Assembly (NCBI GenBank): GCA_900759415.1 | Contig: CAAEVC010000117.1 | Span: 1 to 34,096, forward strand | From: an uncultured Dialister sp. | GTDB taxonomy: Bacteria; Bacillota; Negativicutes; Veillonellales; Dialisteraceae | DNA length: 34,096 bases | Direction: 5' to 3' | Shown here: positions 23,033 to 31,387 of the stretch, piece by piece | How positions within the stretch are numbered: the first letter of the stretch is position 1 | Layout: each line of letters opens with the position of its first letter | The notes under the pieces: generated by a model | Told to the model about the DNA's origin: nothing | The model's input: the letters and a program-made list of their open reading frames with translations, nothing else | Database searches by the model: none | Made by a program: the position numbers and the translations under genes

Positions 23033-24490
23033 TTATTTTTCAATCTCCTTATTTTTCCATCTCAATGTGAGACGAAGGTATTTCCTTGTTTGACTCGTTA
23101 CTCTGGCAAATCGGCTTCCCCTGAGAAAGCCAACCCAGTATATATGGTTCTCATCGGCCACCACCGGCCATTCCCTTCTCAGGGCTCCCGGTATACGGTG
23201 CTCCTGCAGAATGGAAAATACAGATTTACTCCCTTCCATTCCATTGGGCTCAAGCCTGTCTTCCTTCCGGGCCTTCCGGAGATGGAGCGTTCCCACCTTA
23301 TCTCCATCCAGAAGATACTGATCCTTCCCTGTCTTCACAGGTCTGTCCCATATTTCTTCTGTCAGTATCCACGGCTCTGTTTCCATAGAAGAAAGAGAGA
23401 TATTCTTTATTATACCAGTTTCTGGACTTTCATGAGAAGCTTTTTCCATCCATTCTTCATACAAAGGACGAAAATCATCCCATTTGTCCTTTTCTGTCTT
23501 CTTTCTTGTGCTCCCGGAGAAAAAAGAAAGATATTCTTCAGATGTCTCCATCACCACGCCGGCGCCGGAGGTTCTCTTCCCTGCCTTTCCTTCCGCCAGT
23601 TTCCTCATTCTTTTCACCGTAAGGAAATCTGGAGATTTCCCGTTGACCCTCATGACTGCTTCCATAAGGATATGGTGCTGCATGGCAGGATGAAGACTTC
23701 TGAAATGGCTTCTCGGATAAAGGATGCTTCCCTTTCCTTCCAGAAAGAAATCATCTTCCTTCTTCCGCTCCTCTTCCAGAAAATCATCTTCCATTTCCAT
23801 CCCCTCTGCCAAGCGGGAAAGCGATTCCACCAGATTGGGATTGAAAGAAAGAAGCTCCGGCATGAGAAGAATACGGATCTTATTTCTTGACGTATCGGGG
23901 ATATCATTGGTTGCATCGTGGAAAGAATGATAGGGATAGTAAAAAATGAACTTCCTGATTTCTTCCTTCGTGGCCCAGAGAAAGGGACGGATGATTTTTC
24001 CTCTTTTGGGAAGGATGCCGGCAAGTCCTTTAATACCGCTTCCCCGGAGGAAATGGAAGAGAATGGTTTCTGCCTGGTCATTGGCATGATGGGCTGTGGC
24101 CAGAAGGTTATACTTTCCTTCTTCCATCACTTCATGAAGAGCTTCATAGCGAAGATTCCGAGCCACCGTTTCCAGTGATCCCCCTTCACGCTTCCTTACC
24201 TTCTCTACCTCCACATCTTTCCGGTAAAAAGGAATCCCAAGATCCCTGCATACCTGTCTTACATATTCAGTTTCCTCTTCTGCCGCTTCCCGGAGATGAT
24301 GATGCACTGTGCAGCATCCGACAGAAATATTTTCTCTCTCCGCCACTTCTTTCAAAAAAAGAAGGAGGCCCAGAGAATCAGGACCTCCTGAGACGGCTGC
24401 AAGGATGCGATCCCCTGCATGCCACAGATTCCTTTCATGGGCAAAGAAAAGACCTCTTTTCAGGAAACCTTCTTTATTCATTTTTTCCAT
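23033..24490 (-). CDS. tilS: tRNA(Ile)-lysidine synthetase
   Basis: ATP-pyrophosphatase that modifies C34 of the CAU-anticodon tRNA-Ile to lysidine, switching it to read AUA. The 485-aa protein has the PP-loop SGGPDS (34-39), TAHHANDQAETILFHFLRGSG and a RPFL segment in the N-terminal domain, then the TilS middle and C-terminal domains. Its start overlaps the end of the Ppx/GppA gene by 17 bp, and no strong ribosome site is seen, so translation is probably coupled; an ATG at 24481 is an alternative start. Confidence 0.96.
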   Translation of the reverse strand: MEKMNKEGFLKRGLFFAHERNLWHAGDRILAAVSGGPDSLGLLLFLKEVAERENISVGCCTVHHHLREAAEEETEYVRQVCRDLGIPFYRKDVEVEKVRKREGGSLETVARNLRYEALHEVMEEGKYNLLATAHHANDQAETILFHFLRGSGIKGLAGILPKRGKIIRPFLWATKEEIRKFIFYYPYHSFHDATNDIPDTSRNKIRILLMPELLSFNPNLVESLSRLAEGMEMEDDFLEEERKKEDDFFLEGKGSILYPRSHFRSLHPAMQHHILMEAVMRVNGKSPDFLTVKRMRKLAEGKAGKRTSGAGVVMETSEEYLSFFSGSTRKKTEKDKWDDFRPLYEEWMEKASHESPETGIIKNISLSSMETEPWILTEEIWDRPVKTGKDQYLLDGDKVGTLHLRKARKEDRLEPNGMEGSKSVFSILQEHRIPGALRREWPVVADENHIYWVGFLRGSRFARVTSQTRKYLRLTLRWKNKEIEK

Positions 24491-25388
24491 TGGGCTTCAG
24501 CATATCTGCATCCAGCAGACCTTCTGACAGATCTCTGTCACTGACCATGATTTCAGAAAGAGCAAAATATTCCATAAGGCTGTCCAGAATAGCCACCCCT
24601 GCCACGATGATATCTGCTCTCTTTGGCATGAGCCCCACAAGATGGCTCTTCTCATCATAGGACATGGATGTCAGTTTCTTCAGCATCTCATCGGCATCAT
24701 CCTGATGAATGATGAAATCCTGCACCTTACTGGAATCATACACATCCAGCTTCTGAAGCATGGATGCCATAGACGTAATCGTACCGCCTACGCCAATCCA
24801 GCGCTTCACATTTTTCATGGAATCCATGAGATCCGTGTGACGGAAGAGATCGAAACAGTGTTTCTTCAATTCCGCTACCCCTCTCAGCGTAGTCGTATCA
24901 AACTGCTTGGAACAGCGCACGCATCCCAGCGGGAAACTGTGACGCATCCCGATATCTGTACCAAATCCCATACAGAATTCCGTAGAACCGCCGCCTACAT
25001 CAACCACCGATGTCACCACTCCTGGTGTTCCTGCTGCGCCGATGTAGCTGTAGTATGCTTCTTCCTTCCCATTCAGTACTGTCACCGGAATCCCAAGTTT
25101 CTCCACCTCTGCTGCAAATTCAGCACCATTGGCTGCCTCCCGCATGATGGCGGTTCCATAAGCATGGATATCACTGGCTCCCAGATCCCTTGCACGGTGA
25201 ATGAATCCTTCAATCGCTTTTAACGTTCTCTCTTCCGGTCCCTTGCCTATAAAGGCATGATCCGTCATTCCCTCACCGAGTCTGGTACTGGAAAGCTCCT
25301 TCGTCAGGGTTTTCCATTCTTCCCGTTCGTCCTTCTCGGCTACGAGAAGGCGGACTGAATTAGTACCTATATCGATAATAGCACGCAT
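24474..25388 (-). CDS. Ppx/GppA-family phosphatase
   Basis: Actin-like ASKHA-fold enzyme of the exopolyphosphatase/pppGpp phosphohydrolase family, 304 aa: the compact form without a C-terminal HD domain. The phosphate-binding motifs are IDIGTNSVRLLVA (5-17) and VDVGGGSTEF (129-138). Which of polyphosphate or pppGpp it hydrolyses cannot be told. GGGAGG lies 9 nt before the ATG. It is linked to tilS by overlap, placing it in the ppx-tilS-hpt transcript. Confidence 0.92.
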   Translation of the reverse strand: MRAIIDIGTNSVRLLVAEKDEREEWKTLTKELSSTRLGEGMTDHAFIGKGPEERTLKAIEGFIHRARDLGASDIHAYGTAIMREAANGAEFAAEVEKLGIPVTVLNGKEEAYYSYIGAAGTPGVVTSVVDVGGGSTEFCMGFGTDIGMRHSFPLGCVRCSKQFDTTTLRGVAELKKHCFDLFRHTDLMDSMKNVKRWIGVGGTITSMASMLQKLDVYDSSKVQDFIIHQDDADEMLKKLTSMSYDEKSHLVGLMPKRADIIVAGVAILDSLMEYFALSEIMVSDRDLSEGLLDADMLKPNGKNE

Positions 25389-25404
25389 AATATTCCTCCC
25401 GAAA

Positions 25405-25432
25405 AATAATAAGGGAGCATATATGCTCCCTT
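25405..25432 (-). terminator. palindromic terminator after the S1 gene
   Basis: A perfect 22-bp palindrome (25411-25432, arms AAGGGAGCATA) followed on the minus strand by TTATTTTTC. It sits 14 bp past the S1 stop and overlaps the upstream region of the Ppx/GppA gene, so it probably attenuates rather than fully separates the two. Confidence 0.65.
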
Positions 25433-25445
25433 ACTGCCTGCTGGA

Positions 25446-25997
25446 TTAATCCGAACGGCGGGCTCCCCTGCCGCCTCTCTTGGATTCTACATTTCTCTTC
25501 AAATCCAGAAGTCTTTCATCACTGTCTTTCAGGAAACGGCTGAGCTTGTCTTCGAAAGATGCCGGCACCTCACGCTTTGCCGGACGGAAGCCGCCGGAGA
25601 AAGAATGATTGAACTGCGGTCTTTCCTGACGAGCGGATTCGAAGCGTTCTTCTCTATCCTTATGTTCAAAGGAGCGGTGGTTATCACGGCCCTGGAAATC
25701 TCTGCGTCCCTGATGTTCATGATTCCTCTGGAAACGGTCATTCTTCGTTTCCTTATCAGCGGAAGGTTCTGCCTGTTTAATAGATAAGGCAATCTTCCCG
25801 CGATCATCAATGGTAATAACTTTTACCTTTACCTTATCATTCACCTTAAGGTAATCATTCACATCGCTCACATATTCATTTGCCACTTCTGAAATGTGAA
25901 CCAGACCTACCTTCTTTTCCGGCAGTTCTACAAACGCTCCAAATTTTGCGATACCCGTAATGGTACCTTCTACGATATTGCCGACTTCTAAAGCCAT
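25446..25997 (-). CDS. S1 RNA-binding domain protein (YabR/GSP13-like)
   Basis: From the ATG at 25997 the protein is 182 aa: one S1 domain (about 1-75: VGNIVEGTITGIAKFGAFVE through GKIALSIKQA), then a disordered tail rich in Arg, Asp, Asn, Gln and Phe, ending RGGRGARRSD. It probably binds RNA or ribosomes. The frame is open 40 codons further upstream, but that part is hydrophobic, contains the promoter and lacks homologous character. GGGAGG lies an unusually long 14 nt before the ATG, so the start is good but not certain. S1 proteins of this kind are often near tilS-hpt-ftsH. Confidence 0.9.
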   Translation of the reverse strand: MALEVGNIVEGTITGIAKFGAFVELPEKKVGLVHISEVANEYVSDVNDYLKVNDKVKVKVITIDDRGKIALSIKQAEPSADKETKNDRFQRNHEHQGRRDFQGRDNHRSFEHKDREERFESARQERPQFNHSFSGGFRPAKREVPASFEDKLSRFLKDSDERLLDLKRNVESKRGGRGARRSD

Positions 25998-26043
25998 GAA
26001 AAAAACTGTATCCTCCCTGAATAATAAACATGAGTATAAACTG

Positions 26044-26072
26044 ATTATACGAGATTTTAATAGGAATAGCAA
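26044..26072 (-). promoter_or_regulatory. promoter of the S1-ppx-tilS-hpt group
   Basis: Minus strand TTGCTA, 17-bp spacer, TATAAT (perfect -10), 47 bp upstream of the S1 start. Confidence 0.75.
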
Positions 26073-26097
26073 TATAAATATAAGTTCCCTTCCAACA

Positions 26098-26151
26098 ACA
26101 GAAAATATGAGCAGCATGGTACACTCATACCATACTGCTCATATTTTCTGT
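26098..26151. terminator. very long stem-loop between nitroreductase and S1 genes
   Basis: ACAGAAAATATGAGCAG (26098-26114) pairs with 26135-26151 over 17 bp, then after one mismatch ATGGTA pairs with TACCAT, with loop CACTCA. It lies just after the nitroreductase stop and probably ends that transcript, although the tail is TGTTGTTGG and not a clean T-run. Confidence 0.55.
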
Positions 26152-26156
26152 CCCTC

Positions 26157-26693
26157 TTATTCTTCTCCATCCCGGTGAAAGACAGCTACTCTTGGTACGT
26201 ATCTTCTTTCTCTCATAGGAATGGGTGTATGTCCTACGCCCAGCGCAAAAGCTGGTTTCAGGCCTTCCGGCATGTTCATGGCCTGGAAATATTTTCCATA
26301 TCCTTCTTCCTGATTCAGGGTGCGGATGAAGCTGAAGATGCAGATGGAGCCAAGGCCCAGGTCAGTGGCTTCCAGATGCATGTTTTCCACCATGATGCCG
26401 GCGTTCAGTTTAATGGAATCTTCTCTTGCTTCCGGTGTACTCATGACAAGGATCATGAGGGGTGCACCGTAGAGGGGATCTCCCCGGCCGGTGAGTTCAT
26501 CATTCTGCTTCGCCAGAAGAGAGAGGATTTTCTTATCGGTGACCACCGCAAAGGCATATCCTTTGAAATCAAAATGACCGATAGGTGATCTTTCGCCGGC
26601 TGCAATAATCTTCTCGATATCTTCTTTGGAAACCGGTTCATCACTGTACCGGCGGACTGACCGTCTCATTGCAATTACTTTTTCAAATTCCAT
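26157..26693 (-). CDS. nitroreductase-family FMN oxidoreductase
   Basis: From the ATG at 26693 the protein is 178 aa, with the FMN phosphate-binding start RRSVRRYSDEPV (9-20), the mid-protein LMILVMSTP strand, a dimer-helix region and GLKPAFALGVGHT near the end. AGGAGG lies 5 nt before this ATG; the frame extends 19 codons upstream without a site. Family members reduce nitro compounds, quinones or flavins with NAD(P)H; the real substrate is unknown. It is close behind the uncharacterised upstream gene (87 bp). Confidence 0.9.
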   Translation of the reverse strand: MEFEKVIAMRRSVRRYSDEPVSKEDIEKIIAAGERSPIGHFDFKGYAFAVVTDKKILSLLAKQNDELTGRGDPLYGAPLMILVMSTPEAREDSIKLNAGIMVENMHLEATDLGLGSICIFSFIRTLNQEEGYGKYFQAMNMPEGLKPAFALGVGHTPIPMRERRYVPRVAVFHRDGEE

Positions 26694-26780
26694 GGTAACC
26701 TCCTGGCAGTACACATTTTCCTGCCGTACTTCATCCTTATAGTAACACATTTCACCGCTTATGGTAAAAGAAAGGGATGC

Positions 26781-27533
26781 TTACGGCTCTCTGTTGAACA
26801 GACGGGAGAGGAGCGCGCCTGCCATTTCATAATCGTCAATGAATACGGCCCAGCTGTCTTTTCCTTCTTCACGAACTACAAGGGGTCCTCTTCCGATTTC
26901 TACAGATTCTATGTCAGAAAGAAGAGTTTCCTGTCTTCCTGTCTTCCCGCGGAATCCTATTCTTTCTGAGGTGATGTAGAAGGCACCTTTTTCTCCTTCT
27001 TTCCATCCGTCAGTGCTTTCCTGTTTCCAGTCACCCACTTTGAAAGGCTGTCCTTCACTGATAGAAATACATTCTCCGCCGTCTTCTTTCTTGAAGACTG
27101 CTGATTTTCCTGCAGTTGTAAAGTGGAGCACTTCTTCATCTCTGTACTTTACATTGGCATATTCTTTATTCATGGTAGGCATGAGGCCCTTTTCCTGAAT
27201 TTTGTAAAGTGCATTGCACCTTTTGGCAATCGTGGTATACCGGTATTTCCCGTCTTCTTTCATCATGTAGCAGAATTTCACCAGATCCATGAAAAGGGCG
27301 AATTCATCATCATCCATGTAACCTTCATGATAGAGCTGGTCAAATGCTTTGTCACAGGCAAGCGCCTGGGCACGGGCAAGCTGCTTGGCGTCAAGCCCCT
27401 TTTCTTTGGAATAGTCGATCATGGTTTCCATGAAATCGCTTCCCAATTCATCATTCACCGCTGCTTCAGCCAGCTTTTCTGCATATTCCTCAATATACTC
27501 CTTCTTATTGGAGCCAAACAGATTAAAAAACAA
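26781..27533 (-). CDS. uncharacterised protein with helical N-terminus and PH/GRAM-like C-terminus
   Basis: A 250-aa soluble protein of unknown function. The start is TTG, 7 nt after AGGAGG. The first 120 residues look all-helical and acidic (EEYAEKLAEAAVNDELG, YMDDDEFALFMDLVKF), somewhat like TerB-type helical domains. The last 100 residues look beta-rich, with GAFYITSERIGFRG and SDIESVEIGRGPLVV, the pattern of bacterial PH or GRAM-like domains (YITSERI is typical of such strands). No signal peptide or membrane helix. It is divergent from the stress protein gene. Domain calls are impressions that a profile search would settle. Confidence 0.75.
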   Translation of the reverse strand: MFFNLFGSNKKEYIEEYAEKLAEAAVNDELGSDFMETMIDYSKEKGLDAKQLARAQALACDKAFDQLYHEGYMDDDEFALFMDLVKFCYMMKEDGKYRYTTIAKRCNALYKIQEKGLMPTMNKEYANVKYRDEEVLHFTTAGKSAVFKKEDGGECISISEGQPFKVGDWKQESTDGWKEGEKGAFYITSERIGFRGKTGRQETLLSDIESVEIGRGPLVVREEGKDSWAVFIDDYEMAGALLSRLFNREP

Positions 27534-27607
27534 AACGGCACCTCCTGCTATGAAAAGAGAATGTCTCTATAGAGTACTGATTTTTTCTATTTTCTCTGAA
27601 AAAGTCA

Positions 27608-27616
27608 TGCTATAAT
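27608..27616 (+). promoter_or_regulatory. extended -10 promoter of the stress protein gene
   Basis: TGCTATAAT is a perfect extended -10; no good -35 is present at 16-18 bp (TATTTT region). It is about 50 bp before the start codon. A short palindrome CTCTATAGAG (27565-27574) lies upstream in the divergent region and might be an operator. Confidence 0.6.
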
Positions 27617-27673
27617 TATAATAACATAATAAAGCCTGATGGATAAAGAAACTCATTAAAGGAGGTCTTTCAT

Positions 27674-28102
27674 ATGCAGTTCAAAAAGATTCTTGTCCCG
27701 GTGGACGGGTCCGATGCGGCCAATCATGCGCTCCAGTACGGTTTTCAGATGGCAGAGACCCATGGTGCATTCCTCTATGTGCTGGCCGTTGCCGATGTAG
27801 GCGAAGCAGCCTATCCCCTCATGCATGTCAATCTGAACAGGAACGGATTCTCTTCCGTGAAAGAAAAAGCAGAAGCTTTCATGAATACCCTGAAAACAAA
27901 GATGCCGGCTGATGCGAAATGGGAACCGGTCATCCGTGTCGGGATTCCAGGAAATGTGATCACTTCCATGGTGGAAGATGAAGATATCGACCTTGTGATC
28001 ATGGGTAACAGTGGAAAAGGTTCTATTTCCTCCTTCATCATGGGAAGTGTGAGCCAGTATGTGATCCACCATGTAAAGGTACCTGTAATGATTATTAAAT
28101 AG
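27674..28102 (+). CDS. universal stress protein (UspA family)
   Basis: The only clear plus-strand gene. The 142-aa protein is a single Usp domain: KKILVPVDGSDAANHAL at the start (Asp11) and the ATP-binding pattern G111-x2-G114-x9-G124-S125 (GNSGKGSISSFIMGS), so it is of the ATP-binding type. AAAGGAGG precedes the ATG at a good distance. It stands as a single-gene unit with its own promoter and a terminator shared with guaA. Its role (stress or starvation survival) is inferred from the family. Confidence 0.95.
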   Translation: MQFKKILVPVDGSDAANHALQYGFQMAETHGAFLYVLAVADVGEAAYPLMHVNLNRNGFSSVKEKAEAFMNTLKTKMPADAKWEPVIRVGIPGNVITSMVEDEDIDLVIMGNSGKGSISSFIMGSVSQYVIHHVKVPVMIIK

Positions 28103-28148
28103 GAGATCCACTGAGGAACTCACCAGCGACTTTTACGACTTAACAGGA

Positions 28149-28324
28149 TAGAGTTGAGAGAAGGAAAAAGTAATTATAGTTTTCTTATAAAACCTTTACG
28201 GATAACGGCGCGATACCCCAAAAACAGCGATGAGCACAGAGCTGAAGAGGGTCCCCCCTTCTTCATATTCTCCGGCGAAGCCGACACCACCCGATCAACT
28301 CTCGCAACTCAACACTCAACTCTA
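28149..28324. repeat. possible small non-autonomous repeat element (MITE-like)
   Basis: The gene-free stretch between the stress protein gene and guaA is bounded by perfect 10-bp inverted repeats, TAGAGTTGAG (28149-28158) and CTCAACTCTA (28315-28324), 176 bp apart. Near the right end the motif CAACTC recurs three times (CAACTCTCGCAACTCAACAC then CAACTCT), and a CGGC-GAA-GCCG hairpin lies inside. No ORF of note. It could be a mobile repeat or chance; copies elsewhere would decide. Confidence 0.4.
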
Positions 28325-28370
28325 AAAAAGAGGATGTGAAAATACCAAACATTTTCACATCCTCTTTTTA
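28324..28370. terminator. bidirectional terminator between converging usp and guaA genes
   Basis: A perfect 19-bp stem (28325-28343 with 28351-28369, 7-nt loop) with A-run on the left and T-run on the right, so both transcripts end in U-tracts. It serves the plus-strand stress protein gene and the minus-strand guaA, whose stop is 8 bp away. Confidence 0.92.
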
Positions 28371-28377
28371 TTTTATA

Positions 28378-29916
28378 TTATTCCCATTCAATGGTGCTCG
28401 GTGGCTTGGAAGTGATGTCATAGACTACTCTGTTGACTCCGCTGACTTCATTGCAGATGCGGCGGCTCATTTCGTCCAGTACTTCCCACGGGAAGCGGAA
28501 GTAATCGGCAGTCATGCCATCGGAAGAGGTGACTGCACGGATGCCTACGGTGTAATCATAGGTTCTTTCATCCCCCTGTACGCCTACGGAGCGGATAGCA
28601 GCCGGGAGTACGGCGAAGGACTGCCAGATGGTGTTATCCAGTCCATGCTGGTGAATGACATCTCTTACGATGAAATCAGCACGGCGGAGGATGTCCAGTC
28701 TTTCTGGAGTGATGTCTCCGACGATACGAATGGCAAGACCTGGTCCCGGGAATGGCTGACGGTTCACTACTTCTTCCGGCAGGCCAAGCTGACGGCCCAG
28801 TTCACGGACTTCATCTTTGAAGAGTTCACGGAGCGGTTCGATAAGTTCGAATTTCATGTCTTTCGGAAGTCCGCCAACGTTGTGGTGGGATTTGATGGTA
28901 GAAGCAGTAGCAGTACCGGATTCTACCACGTCTGGATAGAGAGTGCCCTGTACGAGGAATTTCACATCTTCCAGTTTGTTGGCTTCTTCCTGGAATGTAT
29001 GAATGAATTCAGCGCCGATGGTCTTTCTCTTCTTTTCCGGTTCAGTGACTCCTTTGAGGAGGGAAAGGAAATGTTCAGATGCATCGATGTGAACCAGTTT
29101 CATATTGAATTTGTTCTTGAAGGTGTCTACTACCTGTTCTGCTTCGCCCAGGCGGAGGAAACCATGATCTACGAATACGCAGGTCAGCTGGTCGCCAATA
29201 GCCTTATGAACGAGGACAGCAGCAACAGAGGAGTCTACGCCGCCGGAAAGGGCGCAGATGACATTGTGATTTCCAACTTTCTCACGGATATTTTCTACTG
29301 CAATGTCGATGTAGTTCCCCATGGACCAGCCGCCCTGGCATCCGCAGATGTTGAAGAGGAAGTTCTTCAGCATGGTGGTGCCTTCTGGAGTATGGACGAC
29401 TTCCGGATGGAACTGTACGGCATAGAAGCGTCTTGCTTCATCTGCCATAGCGGCAGTTGGGGTAAGGTCGGTATGTCCGGTGAGACCAAAGCCTGCAGGC
29501 ATATCTACGACAGCGTCCCCATGGCTCATCCATACGGCTGTCTTTTCAGATACTCCTTCAAAGAGGGCGGAGCTGCCGTCTCTGTAGAATTCGGTGTGAC
29601 CGTATTCGTGTTTTTCCGGTTTAATGACTTCGCCGCCCAGAGTTTTGGCCATGAGCTGCATACCATAGCAGATGCCAAAAATCGGCACTCCTGCTTTGAA
29701 TATATCGGGGTCGATCTGTGGGGCGTTTTCCGCATTGACGCTGGATGGACCGCCAGAGAAAATGATTCCCTTTGGATTCTGGGCGAGAATCTCTTCAGCT
29801 GTCTTGTTGTATGGCAGAATTTCGCAGTATACGCCGCATTCACGGACACGACGGGCGATGAGCTGGGCATACTGACCACCAAAGTCAACAATCATAACGA
29901 TTTCCTGATGCTTCAT
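28378..29916 (-). CDS. guaA: GMP synthase (glutamine-hydrolysing)
   Basis: Converts XMP to GMP. The 512-aa protein has the class I glutamine amidotransferase domain with catalytic Cys83 (GICYGMQ), His170 and Glu172 (FHPEV), then the ATP-pyrophosphatase P-loop SGGVDSS (224-230) and the C-terminal dimerisation domain ending STIEWE. AGGAGG lies before the ATG. It stands alone with its own extended -10 promoter; no guanine riboswitch is visible in the 69 bp upstream. Confidence 0.98.
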   Translation of the reverse strand: MKHQEIVMIVDFGGQYAQLIARRVRECGVYCEILPYNKTAEEILAQNPKGIIFSGGPSSVNAENAPQIDPDIFKAGVPIFGICYGMQLMAKTLGGEVIKPEKHEYGHTEFYRDGSSALFEGVSEKTAVWMSHGDAVVDMPAGFGLTGHTDLTPTAAMADEARRFYAVQFHPEVVHTPEGTTMLKNFLFNICGCQGGWSMGNYIDIAVENIREKVGNHNVICALSGGVDSSVAAVLVHKAIGDQLTCVFVDHGFLRLGEAEQVVDTFKNKFNMKLVHIDASEHFLSLLKGVTEPEKKRKTIGAEFIHTFQEEANKLEDVKFLVQGTLYPDVVESGTATASTIKSHHNVGGLPKDMKFELIEPLRELFKDEVRELGRQLGLPEEVVNRQPFPGPGLAIRIVGDITPERLDILRRADFIVRDVIHQHGLDNTIWQSFAVLPAAIRSVGVQGDERTYDYTVGIRAVTSSDGMTADYFRFPWEVLDEMSRRICNEVSGVNRVVYDITSKPPSTIEWE

Positions 29917-29955
29917 CTGTTTCCTCCTGAAATATTTATTTAAATATATTTGCTT

Positions 29956-29964
29956 ATTATATCA
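29956..29964 (-). promoter_or_regulatory. extended -10 promoter of guaA
   Basis: Minus strand TGATATAAT, a perfect extended -10, 40 bp upstream of the guaA ATG; the -35 region is poor, as is common for extended -10 promoters. Confidence 0.6.
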
Positions 29965-29985
29965 TATGTATCAAAGAGGTGGAAA

Positions 29986-30537
29986 TCACTGGGCATCAAG
30001 AAGTGGAAGAGGTGCGAGGAAAATGATATCTTTTCTCTTTGCTGCATCCCCTTCGGCCAGAATGGCTGCTTCTCCGATGACATGACTTCCTGCCTTTTCT
30101 GCCAGTGTTTCCATAGCTTTCATGGAGCCGCCGGTGCTGATGACATCATCGACCAGAAGGACATTCTTCCCCTTTATGAGTTCCACGTCGCTTTCAGAAA
30201 GGTAAAGTTTCTGCTTCCCTGCGGTAGTGATGGACACATCTTCTACCCAGATAGGATTCTTCATGTAAGCTTTCACTGATTTGCGGGCTACAATGTACCG
30301 TTCCATCCCAAGGATCCTTGCCATTTCTGCGGCCAGAGGAATCCCCTTTGTTTCAGCAGTCATAAGGATGTCTGTTCCTTCAGGAATCTTTTTCGCCAGT
30401 TCAGCGGCGCATTTCACTACGATTTCTGTATCCCCGAGAATGACAAATCCTGCAATCGCCAGGGTATCAGAAATGTTAAGTACAGGGAGCTGTCTTGTGC
30501 AGCCGCCTACATGAAGTTCATAAAATCTGTCTGCCAT
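29986..30537 (-). CDS. adenine/xanthine phosphoribosyltransferase-like protein
   Basis: Type I phosphoribosyltransferase of 183 aa with the PRPP motif VLLVDDVISTGGS (126-138) and MTAETKGIPLA (59-69), where the base-binding part of Apt proteins lies. It resembles adenine phosphoribosyltransferase, but the sequence VSITTAGKQKLYLSESDVELIKG before the PRPP motif and the position beside guaA leave xanthine or another base possible. GAGGTGAACT precedes the ATG. No terminator is seen after it, so it may read into guaA; the gene for a secreted protein lies 43 bp upstream and is probably co-transcribed. Confidence 0.88.
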   Translation of the reverse strand: MADRFYELHVGGCTRQLPVLNISDTLAIAGFVILGDTEIVVKCAAELAKKIPEGTDILMTAETKGIPLAAEMARILGMERYIVARKSVKAYMKNPIWVEDVSITTAGKQKLYLSESDVELIKGKNVLLVDDVISTGGSMKAMETLAEKAGSHVIGEAAILAEGDAAKRKDIIFLAPLPLLDAQ

Positions 30538-30580
30538 AGTTCACCTCAAAAATTCATGGCTAAATCAATAAAATACTCTA

Positions 30581-31264
30581 TCAGGAAATATCCACCTGTT
30601 CCGGAACATCGCCGGTGATGATCACCGTCGGTTCTTCCGTAATGGTCACCTTTACATCGGAGGGGAATGAGGAATCCTTTTTCTCTGCTTCCTTTACATT
30701 CCCTTTCCGCTTTACATTCCTGTCAGGGAATGTATTTTCTTTTTTCTCTTTCTTCTTGAAAGAAGGGGCTAGTGGCAGTGCCTGGGAAGGCTCTGTCTTC
30801 TTCAGATTTCCATTCTTCTTTTCCAGAATGGCACTGATTTCATTGGAGAACCGGTCCCTCTCCTTACCCATTTCCTCTCTGATATAATGCACCGCCAGAG
30901 AAGAAGGGTCTTCTGTATTTTCCGGGATTTCCCGCCATTTTTTATCTTTTCCCAAAGCCCAGGATCTTCCGTCCACGCTGTAACGCACGTGAAGCCAGTC
31001 ATCCTTCACCTTGCGGGAAGATCGTATATCTACCACCTTTGTTCTGACCTGAAGGCCGTCACTGAATACATCCTCTATTCTGAGGGTAGAAAGATCCATA
31101 AAAAGCCCGGTGCGTCCATCATCCCGAAGTTTACCTGTATCCTGTATCATAGGAAATGTGTCGTCTCCGTTCAGATAGTAGGGATCAAAAGCTTCAGCCA
31201 TACCACCGGAAAAGAGAGCCATGGAAAATCCGATTGCCATAACTGTTCTCTTTAATCTTTTCAC
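30581..31264 (-). CDS. secreted protein of unknown function
   Basis: A signal peptide (KRLKRTVMAIGFSMALFSGGMAEA, shown here in part as basic start then hydrophobic core ending AEA) is followed by a compact domain (about 25-125) with DDGRTGLFMDLSTLRIED and YSVDGRSWALGKDKKW, and then a long Lys/Glu-rich tail (about 135-225). The first domain has the look of small exported proteins that report surface-like residues of an amino acid string, but I recognise no family. GGGAG lies 9 nt before a GTG at 31264, preferred over an ATG at 31273 that touches the site. Export is likely; function unknown. Confidence 0.75.
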   Translation of the reverse strand: MKRLKRTVMAIGFSMALFSGGMAEAFDPYYLNGDDTFPMIQDTGKLRDDGRTGLFMDLSTLRIEDVFSDGLQVRTKVVDIRSSRKVKDDWLHVRYSVDGRSWALGKDKKWREIPENTEDPSSLAVHYIREEMGKERDRFSNEISAILEKKNGNLKKTEPSQALPLAPSFKKKEKKENTFPDRNVKRKGNVKEAEKKDSSFPSDVKVTITEEPTVIITGDVPEQVDIS

Positions 31265-31387
31265 CTGTATCATCTCCCGTCAAAATATATGGTCATATTT
31301 ATTTTACAATAAATTCACCAGATTGAGTACTCTTTCATGAAATTCTATCTGCCTGCCATTCCTGAAGCTGACAGAACAGAAGAAAAA

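Noticed and set aside
25997..26117. Forty-residue N-terminal membrane extension of the S1 protein
   Set aside because: The extension covers the promoter -10 and -35 and has no ribosome site; the S1 domain starts right after the internal ATG.
27656..28123. Minus-strand 155-codon ORF opposite the stress protein gene
   Set aside because: The plus-strand frame has an intact Usp ATP-binding pattern, ribosome site and promoter; the minus frame is His/Ser-rich antisense.
28336..29943. Long plus-strand ORF (535 codons) opposite guaA
   Set aside because: It is the antisense of a fully conserved GMP synthase gene, its translation has no recognisable domain and is rich in Phe/Ser/Cys as antisense frames are, and no ribosome site supports it.
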